NCBI GenBank assembly: GCA_946222885.1
Contig: CAMIAK010000010.1
Location: 57,935 to 121,934 of the forward strand
From: an uncultured Nesterenkonia sp.
Lineage (GTDB): Bacteria; Actinomycetota; Actinomycetes; Actinomycetales; Micrococcaceae
Direction: 5' to 3'
Length of the DNA stretch: 64,000 nucleotides
Position 1 is the stretch's first letter. Each line of letters begins with the position of its first letter. This document shows positions 15,480-24,569 of this stretch, one piece after another. A program made the position numbers and the translations under genes. The notes under the pieces were generated by a model. The model was not told the origin of the DNA, did not search any database, and worked only from the letters and a program-made list of their open reading frames with translations.

Positions 15480-16322
15480 TCAGCGCGGCTCCTCCCCGGT
15501 GACCACCGGGCGCTCCGGGTCGTTGGACCACTCGCTGAAGGACCCCGGGTAGAGCACGGCGTCGAAGCCGGCCAGCTCCAGGGCGAAGGTGCTGTGCGTG
15601 CCGTGGATGCCCGAGCCGCAGTAGCTGGCCACCGGCCTCTCCGGGTCCACCCCCAGGGTCAGGAACCGCTCGCGCAGCTCCTCCGGCGGCAGGAAGCGGC
15701 CCCGGCCGTCCACGTTCTGCGGGGTCGGAGCGCTGATCGCCCCGGGGATGTGCCCGGCGCGGGGGTCATAGGGTTCGTGCTCACCGGTGTAGCGGTTGTG
15801 GGCCCGCACATCCAGCAGGGTCCCGCGGTCGGCGAACCCCTCGACCTCGTCGATGTCCAGCTTCGGCAGCCGGCTCAGGTCAAGGGTGATCGTCCCAGGC
15901 GCCGGAGATGCCTCCCCGGTCTCCAGCGGGTAGCCGGCGTCGGCCCAGCCCCGCAGGGAGCCGTCGAGCACCCGGACGTCGGCGACGCCGGCATGGCGCA
16001 GCAGCCACCAGGCCCGGGTCGAGGAGGTGTTCTTGATGTCGTCGTAGACCACCACGGTGTCGCCGTCGTCGAGCCCCCACCGCCGCGCGGCCTCCTGCAG
16101 GGTCTGCGCGGAGGGCAGCGGGTGCCGCCCGGCGCTGGCCGGGTGCCCCTGCTCGGCGAGCTCATGCTCCAGGTCCACATAGACGGCCCCCGGGAGGTGC
16201 CCGGTGAGATATGCGTCATAGCCGTCCGGCCGGTCCAGGCGCCAGCGGACGTCGAGGATCTTGGGGGGCTGAGGGCTCTGCAGCAGGGAATGGAGCTCAT
16301 CCGGAGTGATCAGGGAGGCCAT
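15480..16322 (-). CDS. Two-domain sulfurtransferase (rhodanese / 3-mercaptopyruvate type)
   Basis: A 280-residue tandem rhodanese. The inactive N-terminal domain contains ILDVRWRLDRPDG and GHLPGAVYVDLEHEL, and the catalytic C-terminal domain contains LLDVRAHNRYTGEHEPYDPRAGHIPGA. The active loop is CGSGI (Cys235), nearer the CGSGV of mercaptopyruvate sulfurtransferases than the CRKGV of thiosulfate enzymes. It moves sulfane sulfur to thiol or cyanide acceptors. ATG 16322 is used; longer frames lack support. The sulfonate importer lies just beyond on the other strand, which hints at a sulfur-nutrition pair. Confidence 0.85.
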   Translation of the reverse strand: MASLITPDELHSLLQSPQPPKILDVRWRLDRPDGYDAYLTGHLPGAVYVDLEHELAEQGHPASAGRHPLPSAQTLQEAARRWGLDDGDTVVVYDDIKNTSSTRAWWLLRHAGVADVRVLDGSLRGWADAGYPLETGEASPAPGTITLDLSRLPKLDIDEVEGFADRGTLLDVRAHNRYTGEHEPYDPRAGHIPGAISAPTPQNVDGRGRFLPPEELRERFLTLGVDPERPVASYCGSGIHGTHSTFALELAGFDAVLYPGSFSEWSNDPERPVVTGEEPR

Positions 16323-16432
16323 GGCCCTGAGACTAGCAGTCCGCCAGGGCCTGGGAGGAGGGAAAAGTTCACATTCATATTTCGACACATTCCCGGTTTC
16401 GCAGGGGTGCCCGCTGGCTAGAGTTGGAGGCT

Positions 16433-17440
16433 ATGACTTCCTCGACTGCCACCACCTCCACCCGCCTGTTCGCCGCCGGTTCGGCGGCTCTCTTCGCCGG
16501 TGTCCTGACCGCCTGCGGCGACGGCGGAGGCGCGGACGGCGCACCGGAGAGCATCACCCTGGAGTACAACCTCTTCTCGCCCACCAGCGTGGTGCTCCAG
16601 GAGATGGGCTGGGCCGAGGAGGCGTTCGAGGAGGAGGGCATCGAGGTCGACTGGGTCTTCAGCCAGGGCAGCGGCCAGACTCTCGAGTACCTCAACAGCG
16701 ACTCCGTGGACTTCGGCAATGTGGCCGGCGGCAACTCGCTGGTGGCCAAGTCCAACGGGTCGCCCATCGAGACGGTCTACATCTACACCGATCCGGAGTG
16801 GACCGCGCTGGTGTCCCCGGAGGGCTCCGACATCCAGTCGGTGGAGGACCTCGAGGGCACGGACGTCGGAGTCATGATCGGCTCCGACTCTCACATCTTC
16901 CTGCTCCGCGCACTGGCGGACCACGGGCTCTCCTCCGACGACATCCAGATCTCGAACCTGCAGCACAATGAGGGCGCCGTCGCGCTGAGCAACGGCAGCG
17001 TGGACGCCTGGGGCGGCTCCGACCCGCATATGGCCCGCATGGAGCTGGAGGAGAACGCGGAGCTGTTCTACCGCAACACCGACTACGTGACCCCCGGCTT
17101 CCTCAACGTGCGCGAGGGCTTCGCCGAGGACCACCCGGAGTACGTGGAGCGGGTCATCGAGCTCTATGAGCAGGCCCGCGAATGGGTCATCGAGAACCCG
17201 GACGAGGCCACCGAGATCCTCGCCGAAGAGGCTGACATCGATCCGGAGATCATCGAGATCCAGCTCCAGGAGCGCAACGACTTCAGCAACCCGGTCCCGA
17301 ACGAGGACCACATCGCCTCGGTCACCGGGGCCGGCGAGGTGCTGATGGATGAGGGCCTGATCGCCGGTGGCGCCGACGTCGACGAACTCGTCGACGAGCT
17401 GATCAACCCTGAATACGCCGAGAACGTCATCGACGAGTGA
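16433..17440 (+). CDS. ssuA: Sulfonate-type ABC transporter substrate-binding lipoprotein
   Basis: A 335-residue lipoprotein with a signal sequence and lipobox LTAC (Cys28), then an SsuA/TauA-type periplasmic-binding fold (SITLEYNLFSPTSVVLQEMGWAEEAFEEEGI, NVAGGNSLVAKSNG, DAWGGSDPHMA). It would capture aliphatic sulfonates or a similar anion outside the cell. TAGAGT at 16419-16424 ends 8 nt before ATG 16433, suggesting leaderless translation; a TTG at 16424 is less likely. It is followed after 29 bp by the permease. No sulfonate monooxygenase is seen nearby, so the ligand is inferred only from family. Confidence 0.82.
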   Translation: MTSSTATTSTRLFAAGSAALFAGVLTACGDGGGADGAPESITLEYNLFSPTSVVLQEMGWAEEAFEEEGIEVDWVFSQGSGQTLEYLNSDSVDFGNVAGGNSLVAKSNGSPIETVYIYTDPEWTALVSPEGSDIQSVEDLEGTDVGVMIGSDSHIFLLRALADHGLSSDDIQISNLQHNEGAVALSNGSVDAWGGSDPHMARMELEENAELFYRNTDYVTPGFLNVREGFAEDHPEYVERVIELYEQAREWVIENPDEATEILAEEADIDPEIIEIQLQERNDFSNPVPNEDHIASVTGAGEVLMDEGLIAGGADVDELVDELINPEYAENVIDE

Positions 17441-17469
17441 TCCGTCCCAGATCGGAAGAGGACTGAGCC

Positions 17470-18300
17470 GTGTCCCAGACCCCTGCCCCCGCTGAGGCTG
17501 CGCAGATCTCTGCGCCCAAGGCCTCCCGCAGAGGCGGCTCCCGCTGGAAGGCCGTGCTGCTCGGGCTGATCCTGCCCGTGGTGCTCATCGCCTTCTGGGA
17601 GTTCGCCACCCGCAGCGGCCTGATGCCGCCGCACCGCCTCCCCGCGCCGTCGTCGGTGCTGCAGATGACCTATGACATGGCAACCGGCGGCGAGCTGTGG
17701 GGCCACATCGGCATCACCCTCTACCGGCTGTTCATGGGCTTCCTCTTCGGCACCGCCCTGGCGCTGATCCTGGGCGTCATCGTGGGTTCCAGCCGGCTCT
17801 TCGAGCAGGTGCTCGACCCCACCCTGCAGGCCTTCCGCAATGTGCCGGCGCTCGCGTGGGTCCCGCTGTTCATCCTGTGGTGGGGGATCGGGGAGGACTC
17901 CAAGATCATCCTGCTCACCGTCGGCGTCTTCTTCCCGGTGTACCTGAACATCGTCAGCGGCATCCAGGGAGTGGACCGCAAGCTGATCGAGGTCGGGAAG
18001 GTCTACGGCTTCACCCGGATGGAGATCGTCCGGCGGATCGTGCTGCGCGCGGCCATGCCCTCCTTCCTGGTCGGCATCCGAGGAGGCCTGGGCCTGGGTT
18101 GGATGTTCGTGGTGGCGGCCGAGCTCCTGGGCGCCCAGGACGGGCTCGGCTACCTGCTGACCTTCGGGCAGAGCACCTCCAACCCGACGCTGATCGTGAC
18201 CAGCATCGTGCTCTTCGCAGTGCTGGGCAAGCTCACCGACTCCATCCTCAAGCAGCTCGAGGTCCGTGCCCTGCACTGGCAGGACCGGATCGGGAAGTAG
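17470..18300 (+). CDS. ssuC: Sulfonate-type ABC transporter permease
   Basis: A 276-residue permease with about six spans. The conserved segment FRNVPALAWVPLFILWWGIGEDSKI and the EAA loop EVGKVYGFTRMEIVRRIVL are diagnostic of the SsuC family. It starts at GTG 17470 and ends 7 bp before the ATPase. Its N-terminal 25 residues are a polar Ala/Pro/Arg segment. Confidence 0.87.
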   Translation: MSQTPAPAEAAQISAPKASRRGGSRWKAVLLGLILPVVLIAFWEFATRSGLMPPHRLPAPSSVLQMTYDMATGGELWGHIGITLYRLFMGFLFGTALALILGVIVGSSRLFEQVLDPTLQAFRNVPALAWVPLFILWWGIGEDSKIILLTVGVFFPVYLNIVSGIQGVDRKLIEVGKVYGFTRMEIVRRIVLRAAMPSFLVGIRGGLGLGWMFVVAAELLGAQDGLGYLLTFGQSTSNPTLIVTSIVLFAVLGKLTDSILKQLEVRALHWQDRIGK

Positions 18301-18307
18301 GACTCAG

Positions 18308-19042
18308 ATGCTCTCCGTCGAGAATGTCAGCCGCACCTTCGACAACGGCAACACCGCCTTCCAGCCGCTGAGCTTCACCGCCGAACGCGGGGAGATCATC
18401 GGGGTGCTGGGAACCTCCGGCTGCGGCAAGTCCACGCTGCTGCGGGCGGTCGCCGGACTGGACACCGGATATGACGGGACCGTCCGCGTGGACGGGGAGG
18501 CCGTGCGCGGCATCAGCGAGGAGGTCGGGGTCATCTTCCAGGAGTCCCGGCTGATGCCCTGGCTGACGGTGATGGACAACGTCTCCTTCGGCCTGCGCGG
18601 CCGGGCTGAGGAGATCCGTTCCCGTGCCCAGGAGTTCATCGACCTGGTGGGCCTCGGCGGCAGCGAGGACCTCTATCCCAAGGAGCTCTCCGGGGGCATG
18701 GCCCAGCGGGTGTCCATCGCTCGCGGCCTGGTGCGCAACCCGGAGATCCTCCTGCTGGACGAGCCCTTCAGCGCCCTCGACGCCTTCACCAAGATGCAGC
18801 TGCAGGACCTGCTGCTCGAGCTCTGGGGCAAGCACCGCTCCACGATGCTCATGGTCACCCATGACATCGACGAGGCCCTCTACCTGTGCGATCGCCTGCT
18901 GGTCATGCGCGGCAAGCCGGGTGAGCTCTACCTGGACATCGCGGTCGAGGGCGAGCGCCCCCGCTCCAGGGGCGACGCCCGGCTGGCCGCGCAGAAGGAA
19001 GAGATCCTCGAGGCGCTGAACCTCTCCGTCGGCGCTCGCTGA
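18308..19042 (+). CDS. ssuB: Sulfonate-type ABC transporter ATP-binding protein
   Basis: A 244-residue ATPase with Walker A GTSGCGKST, signature LSGGMAQR, Walker B LLLDEPFSALD and VTHDIDEALYL. MLSVENVSRTF at 18308 is a normal family N-terminus, so longer in-frame starts inside ssuC are rejected. It completes an ssuACB importer operon that converges on the glycosyltransferase operon. Confidence 0.87.
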   Translation: MLSVENVSRTFDNGNTAFQPLSFTAERGEIIGVLGTSGCGKSTLLRAVAGLDTGYDGTVRVDGEAVRGISEEVGVIFQESRLMPWLTVMDNVSFGLRGRAEEIRSRAQEFIDLVGLGGSEDLYPKELSGGMAQRVSIARGLVRNPEILLLDEPFSALDAFTKMQLQDLLLELWGKHRSTMLMVTHDIDEALYLCDRLLVMRGKPGELYLDIAVEGERPRSRGDARLAAQKEEILEALNLSVGAR

Positions 19043-19077
19043 GGCCGCTGCCGACGTCGCCTCAGAACAGCTCCGCC

Positions 19078-20220
19078 TCAGAACGGGCAGCTCACCACAC
19101 GCCGGTAGATCTCGGCATGGGCTGCGGCGATGTCCCGGCGCTGGGCGCGCCGGAAGGCCGACCAGTCCGCGGCTGAGTGTTCGGAGGATGCGGCCGCCGC
19201 CTTCAGCGCGGCCCGCAGCGACTCCTGATCGGGCTCCGTCTCCGCCCACCGGTAGATGAAGTCCGCGCCCTGGCTGGCGTAGCAGCCGACGTCAGGTGCT
19301 ATCACCCGGGTCCCGAGGTCATGGCAGGCCTCCATCCACCCGGAGTGGGTGCCGAACCGGTAGGGCAGCAGGGAGGCGTCCAGCCGGGAGAGGTACTCGT
19401 AGAGCTCGCGGTCGCTGAAGTAGTCGTGGACATGCAGCTCGACGACGCCGCGCCCGGCCGCCTCATCCAGCCATGCCGCCAGGCCGGCGTCGTGCTTGGC
19501 TCCGTCCGGTTCGTAGACGTCCCGGTGCAGATCCACCTGCAGGACCGCCCGGCGGGAGTCCGTGCTGATCGCCGCGAGCTCCCGTTCGGCGGCCTCCAGC
19601 AGCGGGATCCCCGCCATGTTCATCCGCAGGCTCTTCAGGTGCAGGCCCACCCGGAACTCCTGCGGCCGGCGCAGGGGCGCGGCGCCGAGCTCGGCCATGG
19701 TGGGGAAGTCCACCACATGGGGGTGGGGGATGACATGGGCACGGACGCCCCAGCGGCGGCTGATCTCGGCAGCCGCACGCTCGCTGAGAGTGATGACCGC
19801 CGCGGCATGAGGGATGAGCACGTCCAGGTGAGCATCGTGCAGTGCGGTGTCCCGGTGGTGCGGGTTCTGCAGGTCGTGCACGGTGTAGACCAGCGGGACG
19901 CCCTTCTCGTCCAGGGCGCCCACCACCCGGCGCAGGTCGCCGGCGGAGAGTGCGTCGAAGCCGAAGTGGACGTGGAAGACGTCGAAGGCGTTCTCCCGGA
20001 TCCACTCCGGGTCCAGCATCACCGGCGGCCACCACGGGGCACCGGCAGGCACGTCCTCGCGCCTCGGCGGCGGGTCCGGGAGCCGGCGGACCCGGAGGCC
20101 GGCCGTTCCCTCTGCCCGGCGGCCCTCCGGTGCCTCCTCCCCGACGGGAGCGAGGTGGCGGACATACACATGGGAGTGCGGCACCGAGGCCACTGTGATG
20201 GTCCGGTCAGTTGTCCTCAT
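19078..20220 (-). CDS. Glycosyltransferase, GT-B fold (fourth gene of the cassette)
   Basis: A 380-residue protein with a GT4-like arrangement: FDVFHVHFGFDALS and LVYTVHDLQNPHH in the first Rossmann half, then LDASLLPYRFGTHSGWMEACHDLGTRVIAP in the donor-binding half. GGAGGGGAAG precedes ATG 20220, which overlaps the stop of the preceding gene by 4 bp. It is the promoter-distal member of a four-gene operon, so it should act in the same glycan pathway, probably an exopolysaccharide or cell-surface glycoconjugate. Donor and acceptor are unknown. Confidence 0.72.
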   Translation of the reverse strand: MRTTDRTITVASVPHSHVYVRHLAPVGEEAPEGRRAEGTAGLRVRRLPDPPPRREDVPAGAPWWPPVMLDPEWIRENAFDVFHVHFGFDALSAGDLRRVVGALDEKGVPLVYTVHDLQNPHHRDTALHDAHLDVLIPHAAAVITLSERAAAEISRRWGVRAHVIPHPHVVDFPTMAELGAAPLRRPQEFRVGLHLKSLRMNMAGIPLLEAAERELAAISTDSRRAVLQVDLHRDVYEPDGAKHDAGLAAWLDEAAGRGVVELHVHDYFSDRELYEYLSRLDASLLPYRFGTHSGWMEACHDLGTRVIAPDVGCYASQGADFIYRWAETEPDQESLRAALKAAAASSEHSAADWSAFRRAQRRDIAAAHAEIYRRVVSCPF

Positions 20221-21068
20221 CCGCTTCCCCTCCGTCTCTGTATGTCCCTCTCTGTGCGGACCCAGTCCTCGCCGTCCCTGCTGACCAGGCCGAGCTCCTC
20301 GAAGCCGCGCAGCCAGCCCTCCATCGGCCAGCGCCCCCACTTCCGGGCGAAGACCCGCCCGTTGGCCAGGATGTCCTCCAGATGCTCCACCGGCGGGTCG
20401 GAGACCGGATGGTGCTGGTGGAAGGCCCGCGCACCGCCCACCCAGCTCAGCCCGACGCCGGCCTCCCGGGCTGCGAAGCCGAAGTCGGTGTCCTCCGCGC
20501 CGTAGCCGGTGTAGGCCTCGTCGAATCCGCCGATCCGGTCCCAGGTCTCACGCCGCAGTGCGAAGGAGAGCGACCAGAAGAGGGTGTGGTCGCCCTCGGG
20601 AAGGATCTCTCCCGGGGCGGGGGCCGGCCGGGCCGGATGAGGGTCGGCAAGCTGTGCCAGATGCGCCGCGGAGTGGTCCGTGATCGGCCCGTCGGGCAGA
20701 TAGGCCACCGGGCCGCAGAGCAGGTCCCCGGGCCGTCGACGGGCAGCCTCGGCATAGGCTCCCACCAGGCCGGGGGAGGGGATGCAGTCCACGTCCAGGA
20801 AGATCAGCAGGTCATCGGGGCCGGTCTCAGGAGCGGCGGAGACTCCCAGGTTCCGGGCGCGGGCCAGCGGCAGCGCGCCCTCCTCCGCCGGGAGCTCCAC
20901 CACCTTCGACGGGCCGGGGGCAGCCGAGGCGACGGCGGCCGCCCCGGGGTCGCCCATGGAGACCACGATGTGCCGGTCCGGAGCGGGACGGCAGGCGGCG
21001 AGTCCTTCACGCATCCTGCGCAGATGCCGGTGCCGGCCGCGGACAGCGGTGATCACGCTGAGGCTCAT
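20217..21068 (-). CDS. Glycosyltransferase, GT-A fold (third gene of the cassette)
   Basis: A 283-residue GT2-like enzyme. SLSVITAVRGRHRHL opens the nucleotide-binding fold; LLIFLDVDCIPSPGLV carries the metal-binding DxD motif (DVD); WDRIGGFDEAYTGYGAEDTDFGFAA is the galactosyltransferase-type C-terminal motif with the acidic ED pair. It starts at ATG 21068 in a 4-bp ATGA overlap with the gene before and ends in a 4-bp overlap with the next. The fold suggests transfer of an activated hexose onto the same acceptor handled by the neighbours. Confidence 0.82.
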   Translation of the reverse strand: MSLSVITAVRGRHRHLRRMREGLAACRPAPDRHIVVSMGDPGAAAVASAAPGPSKVVELPAEEGALPLARARNLGVSAAPETGPDDLLIFLDVDCIPSPGLVGAYAEAARRRPGDLLCGPVAYLPDGPITDHSAAHLAQLADPHPARPAPAPGEILPEGDHTLFWSLSFALRRETWDRIGGFDEAYTGYGAEDTDFGFAAREAGVGLSWVGGARAFHQHHPVSDPPVEHLEDILANGRVFARKWGRWPMEGWLRGFEELGLVSRDGEDWVRTERDIQRRRGSG

Positions 21069-22204
21069 CGGGAGCCTCCTGTCCGGAGCCGGATCTCCTC
21101 CAGGGCGGCGAGGAACCTCTGGGCGGCCCGGCCGTCGCACCAGCTCTCCCAGCCGGTCCCGTCCAGTGCCATGGCCTCCCGCAGCGCCCTGCCCCATGCA
21201 GGGGCGGTCTGCTCCTCAGGTGCGGCAACGGCGGGCCAGGGGCCCCGGAGCAGGGTTCGCCGCATGAACTCCTGCTCCTGGTGAGGACGCTCATGGGAGA
21301 GCACGACGGCGGGCGTCCGGCTGGCCGCCACCTCCGCCACTGCATTCTGGCCTGCCGCGGTGACCACCACGTCGGCCCGCTGCAGCAGGGGCCAGGGATC
21401 CTCGGTCCAGTGTTCTCCGCCGAGGACGGTGACCTCAGCCTCCGGCAGGGCCTCTGCGATGGCGCGCTCCGCCTGTGGCGGCAGCTCTCCCCCGCCGCGG
21501 CCGTTGAGCAGGAGCACATGCGGCCCACGATGCGGGCCGACCGCCGTCGGGGCCTCATCCTGCGGGGCGAAGCGGGAGAGCCCGCCCAGTGCGCAGAAGG
21601 ACGGAGCGGAAGGCGTGGCACGGGAGGGCGGCGCGTTGCGGGGAGGTGCGTTCCCGCCGTCGGGCGCCTCCACACCTCGCTCATGCCCAGGGCTTCCGCT
21701 CATGCCCACCCCATCAGGCTGTGGCATCGGCAGGAAGCCTGGGCCTCGGAGGATGCCTTCGGCGCTCGCCGGCCAGAAGCCGAGCACCGCCTCGGAGATG
21801 CGGTATCCGAGCTCGTGCGCCGGGTCGGTCCGGTCCCCGGGGAGGGCGACGGTCACCACCGGCACTCCGTGCAGCCGGGCCAGCAGGGCGGCCTCCACAG
21901 ACACGTCGGCGATGAACAGCTCAGGGCCGGCCTCTCTGATCCAGGCGGAGATCTGCGCCGAGCGCTCCCGCAGCCCGTGATGCCCCAACGGTGCCCAGTG
22001 CAGGGCGCCGCCGGCATCGGCATGTGCCTCCGTCGGGCCCTCCTCCCAGTCCGGGGCCAGCTGCACCCATTCCCCTGGCCAGCCCGCAGGAGCGGGGCGG
22101 GAGGAGAACCCGGTGACAGGTGTGTCCGGGGAGAGGCTCCTCGCCAGCGTCACCGCCCGGTGAAGGTGGCCCTGCCCCTGATGGTGGATGTACCAGCCGA
22201 TCAT
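21065..22204 (-). CDS. Glycosyltransferase, MurG/GT28-like (second gene of the cassette)
   Basis: A 379-residue protein beginning MIGWYIHHQGQGHLHRA, a GHxxRA-type loop of MurG/UDP-glucuronosyl-like transferases, with a donor-site segment ADVVVTAAGQNAVAEVAASRTPAVVL near the C-terminus. A proline-rich region of about 50 residues separates the two halves and looks like an insertion. It overlaps both neighbours by 4 bp. The role is inferred as a sugar transferase in the same pathway; it is not the peptidoglycan MurG, given context and divergence. Confidence 0.72.
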   Translation of the reverse strand: MIGWYIHHQGQGHLHRAVTLARSLSPDTPVTGFSSRPAPAGWPGEWVQLAPDWEEGPTEAHADAGGALHWAPLGHHGLRERSAQISAWIREAGPELFIADVSVEAALLARLHGVPVVTVALPGDRTDPAHELGYRISEAVLGFWPASAEGILRGPGFLPMPQPDGVGMSGSPGHERGVEAPDGGNAPPRNAPPSRATPSAPSFCALGGLSRFAPQDEAPTAVGPHRGPHVLLLNGRGGGELPPQAERAIAEALPEAEVTVLGGEHWTEDPWPLLQRADVVVTAAGQNAVAEVAASRTPAVVLSHERPHQEQEFMRRTLLRGPWPAVAAPEEQTAPAWGRALREAMALDGTGWESWCDGRAAQRFLAALEEIRLRTGGSR

Positions 22205-23343
22205 GCCGGCTGCGCAGGACGGGGGTCGGAGGCAGCACGGCCGGCATCCGCCGCTGCGGCAGCCTCCGCGTAGACGGACTCATACCCCTCCACCATCCGC
22301 TCCAGGGAGAGGTTCTGCTCCGCGTGGGCGCGGACGGCGGCGCGGTCCTTCCCCGCGGCTTCGCGGATCGCAGCGGCAAGCCCGGAGGCGGTGTCCGAGT
22401 CAGCCACAGCGCCGGTCTCCGGGGTCACGATCTCCACCAGTCCGCCGCGCGGGGAGGCGGCCACCGGGGTCCCGCAGGCCATCGCCTCCGCGGCGACCAG
22501 GCCGTAGGGCTCCTCCCACTGGGAGCTCACGACGGCGACGGCGGAGGAGCCCACCAGGGCCTGCAGCTCGCTCTGGGTCAGGTGTCCGTGGTGGACGGCC
22601 TCGGGCTCTGCCGGAGGAGAGCCTGCCGGTTCGGAGCCTGGAGCGGAGCTGCGCAGCCGGGGGAGGACCTCGGCCTCGAAGTACTCCTGGTCATAGACGG
22701 GGCCGGCCAGCGCGATGCTCATCCCGGCCTCCCGGGCGGCGTCGATGGCCAGATGCGGTGCCTTCTCCGGGACGATCCTGCCGGTCCACACGCAGCCGTC
22801 TCCGCCCGGCCCCGGCTGCCAGCGGGCGGTGTCCACCCCGTTGGTGACCACCTCGGCGTCCACCGCATGCCGCCAGGCCCGGGCGGTGGCACGGCTGACG
22901 GCGGTGAAGACGGCGGAGGACGCGGCATAGGCCGCAGCGGACTCCAGCCACGGGGTCGGGGGAGTGTGGAGGGTGGTGACCAGGGGCGTCGGGAGCAGCG
23001 GGGAGAGGGCCACCGGGAGGTGGTGCAGGGAGTTGTTGTGCACGACGTCGAATCCGCCGGAGCCGGCCAGGCGAAGCATCAGGCCCAGATAGGCATGGTG
23101 CTGCTGCATCCAGCTCTCCGGTGCGGCGCCGACGTCCTGGCGCGCCGCCTGGGACAGCTCCAGCTGCTCCGGGGTGAGGATCTCGGCGTCCAGGCGGGGA
23201 TCGCTTCCCTCGGCGGCGAAGAGCGCCACCTCATGGCCCCGGCCGCGCAGCGCGCGGGCCAGCGCGTAGGTATGGGACTCGAGCCCGCCGGCGAACGGCT
23301 CCCGGATCGGGAACTGGCTCGAGGCGATCAGGCAGATCCTCAT
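22201..23343 (-). CDS. Glycosyltransferase family 4 (first gene of the cassette)
   Basis: A 380-residue GT4 enzyme with MRICLIASSQFPIREPFAGGLESHTYALARAL, GFDVVHNNSLHHLPV, VWTGRIVPEKAPHLAIDAA, and the donor-binding E-x7-E segment in QWEEPYGLVAAEAMACGTPVAA. GAGGGG lies 5 nt before ATG 23343, so the GTG at 23349 is rejected. It opens a four-glycosyltransferase operon in which every junction is a 4-bp overlap. An inverted repeat at 23382-23414 lies in the promoter region. Confidence 0.85.
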   Translation of the reverse strand: MRICLIASSQFPIREPFAGGLESHTYALARALRGRGHEVALFAAEGSDPRLDAEILTPEQLELSQAARQDVGAAPESWMQQHHAYLGLMLRLAGSGGFDVVHNNSLHHLPVALSPLLPTPLVTTLHTPPTPWLESAAAYAASSAVFTAVSRATARAWRHAVDAEVVTNGVDTARWQPGPGGDGCVWTGRIVPEKAPHLAIDAAREAGMSIALAGPVYDQEYFEAEVLPRLRSSAPGSEPAGSPPAEPEAVHHGHLTQSELQALVGSSAVAVVSSQWEEPYGLVAAEAMACGTPVAASPRGGLVEIVTPETGAVADSDTASGLAAAIREAAGKDRAAVRAHAEQNLSLERMVEGYESVYAEAAAAADAGRAASDPRPAQPA

Positions 23344-23381
23344 CAACACCCCTCAACACGTCAGACATCACCCTGATACAC

Positions 23382-23414
23382 GCGACACCATATACCCATG
23401 AACCTGGGTGTCGC
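23382..23414. promoter_or_regulatory. Inverted repeat upstream of the glycosyltransferase operon
   Basis: GCGACACC (23382-23389) and GGTGTCGC (23407-23414) are perfect inverted arms 17 nt apart, 39 bp before the first glycosyltransferase. Spacing of two half-sites by about 2.5 turns fits a regulator-binding site better than a terminator. The regulator is not identified. Confidence 0.4.
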
Positions 23415-23455
23415 CTGAGTGAAATATCGCTCTGACAAGGGACGATGGCGTTGTA

Positions 23456-23471
23456 GGTGGTGTGTACCACC
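23456..23471 (-). terminator. Short stem-loop after the LacI regulator gene
   Basis: GGTGGT and ACCACC form a 6-bp perfect stem with loop GTGT, 11 bp past the LacI-type stop codon and upstream of the glycosyltransferase operon. There is no T-run, so it is a weak terminator candidate or a binding site. Confidence 0.35.
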
Positions 23472-23482
23472 CCGTCAGCGGC

Positions 23483-24454
23483 TTAGCCGGTGACCCCCGG
23501 GCTCAGCTCCTCCGGGCAGCTCAGCGGGACCCTCAGGCGCAGCCTCTCCACCGGAGCATCAGGGGCCTCGATGAGGGATGCCAGCTGCTCGGCGGCGGCC
23601 CGGCCGAGCTCCTCGCCGTCCACGTCGATGGTGGGCCGGCTCTGCTTGAGCGCCGCGGCCACCGGGGTCTCCGAGCTGACCAGCGGAAGGTCCGCGACGC
23701 CGGCGCTGAGCAGGGCGTATTCCAGGCCCAGCCCGATGGCGGTGGCGTAGGGGATCACTGCGCCCGCCCCCGAGTCCCGCACCTGCTCGGCGATCCCGGC
23801 GCCGGCCTCCACCGTGGAGGGCAGCGGGCCGAAGACGCTGAGCCGCCCGCCGCCGGCCTCCACGGCATCCTGCACTGCGCGCCGCCGCTGAGGGTCCTGC
23901 CAGGAACCCTCAGGCCCGCCGATATAGGCGATATGCCGGTGCCCGGCCTCCGCCAGGCGGCGGGCGAGCTCCCCGAAGGCCGAAGCGGTGTCCGCGATGA
24001 CCGAGGCCATGCCCCCGGCCTCCCGGTCCAGCAGCACAGTGGGCTTATAGGCCCCGGCGGTGCGGATCAGATCGTCCCCGCCCCGGGGTGCGGCCAGGAT
24101 GAAGCCGTCCACCTGCCGGGAGAGCCGCTCGAAGGCGGGGATCTCCTCAGGGGAGGCGACCGGATGGACCGCCACGGTGAGCTGCATCCCCAGCTCCTGG
24201 GCGCGCAGCTGGGCTCCTGCGATGATCGGGGTGAAGAAGCTGTTGTTCAGCGTGGGGACCACCAGGGCGATGATCCCGGTTCGCCCGCGGGCCAGCTGCT
24301 GCGCGGCGGTGTTCGGGACGAAGCCCAGCTTTGCGGCGGCGTCGAAGACCCGCTGCGCCGTGGCAGGGGAGACGGCCTCGGGGTGGCCGAAGGCGCGCGA
24401 GGCGGTGGCTTTGGAGACCCTCGCCAGGGCGGCGACGTCGGCCAGTGTGGACAT
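23483..24454 (-). CDS. LacI family transcriptional regulator
   Basis: A 323-residue LacI-type repressor. The N-terminal helix-turn-helix MSTLADVAALARVSKATASRAF plus hinge AAQQLARGRTGIIAL are typical, followed by a periplasmic-binding-like ligand domain (VVPTLNNSFFTPIIAGAQLRAQELG). ATG 24454 matches the family start and has AGGA 8 nt upstream; longer frames are not supported. It is divergent from a PotABCD-like importer plus deaminase and a consensus LacI operator lies in the gap (24570-24589), so it most likely represses that operon. The ligand would be the imported compound or its product. Confidence 0.9.
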   Translation of the reverse strand: MSTLADVAALARVSKATASRAFGHPEAVSPATAQRVFDAAAKLGFVPNTAAQQLARGRTGIIALVVPTLNNSFFTPIIAGAQLRAQELGMQLTVAVHPVASPEEIPAFERLSRQVDGFILAAPRGGDDLIRTAGAYKPTVLLDREAGGMASVIADTASAFGELARRLAEAGHRHIAYIGGPEGSWQDPQRRRAVQDAVEAGGGRLSVFGPLPSTVEAGAGIAEQVRDSGAGAVIPYATAIGLGLEYALLSAGVADLPLVSSETPVAAALKQSRPTIDVDGEELGRAAAEQLASLIEAPDAPVERLRLRVPLSCPEELSPGVTG

Positions 24455-24569
24455 GTGGCTCATCCTACGCAGGCTCGTGCCGATGTCAGACTGTGCAACC
24501 GGGTCCACGCAGATGTAACACAGGTTTTACCCAGAGAACTGGCGGGTAGCCGGAGGACGGCCGTAGAGT

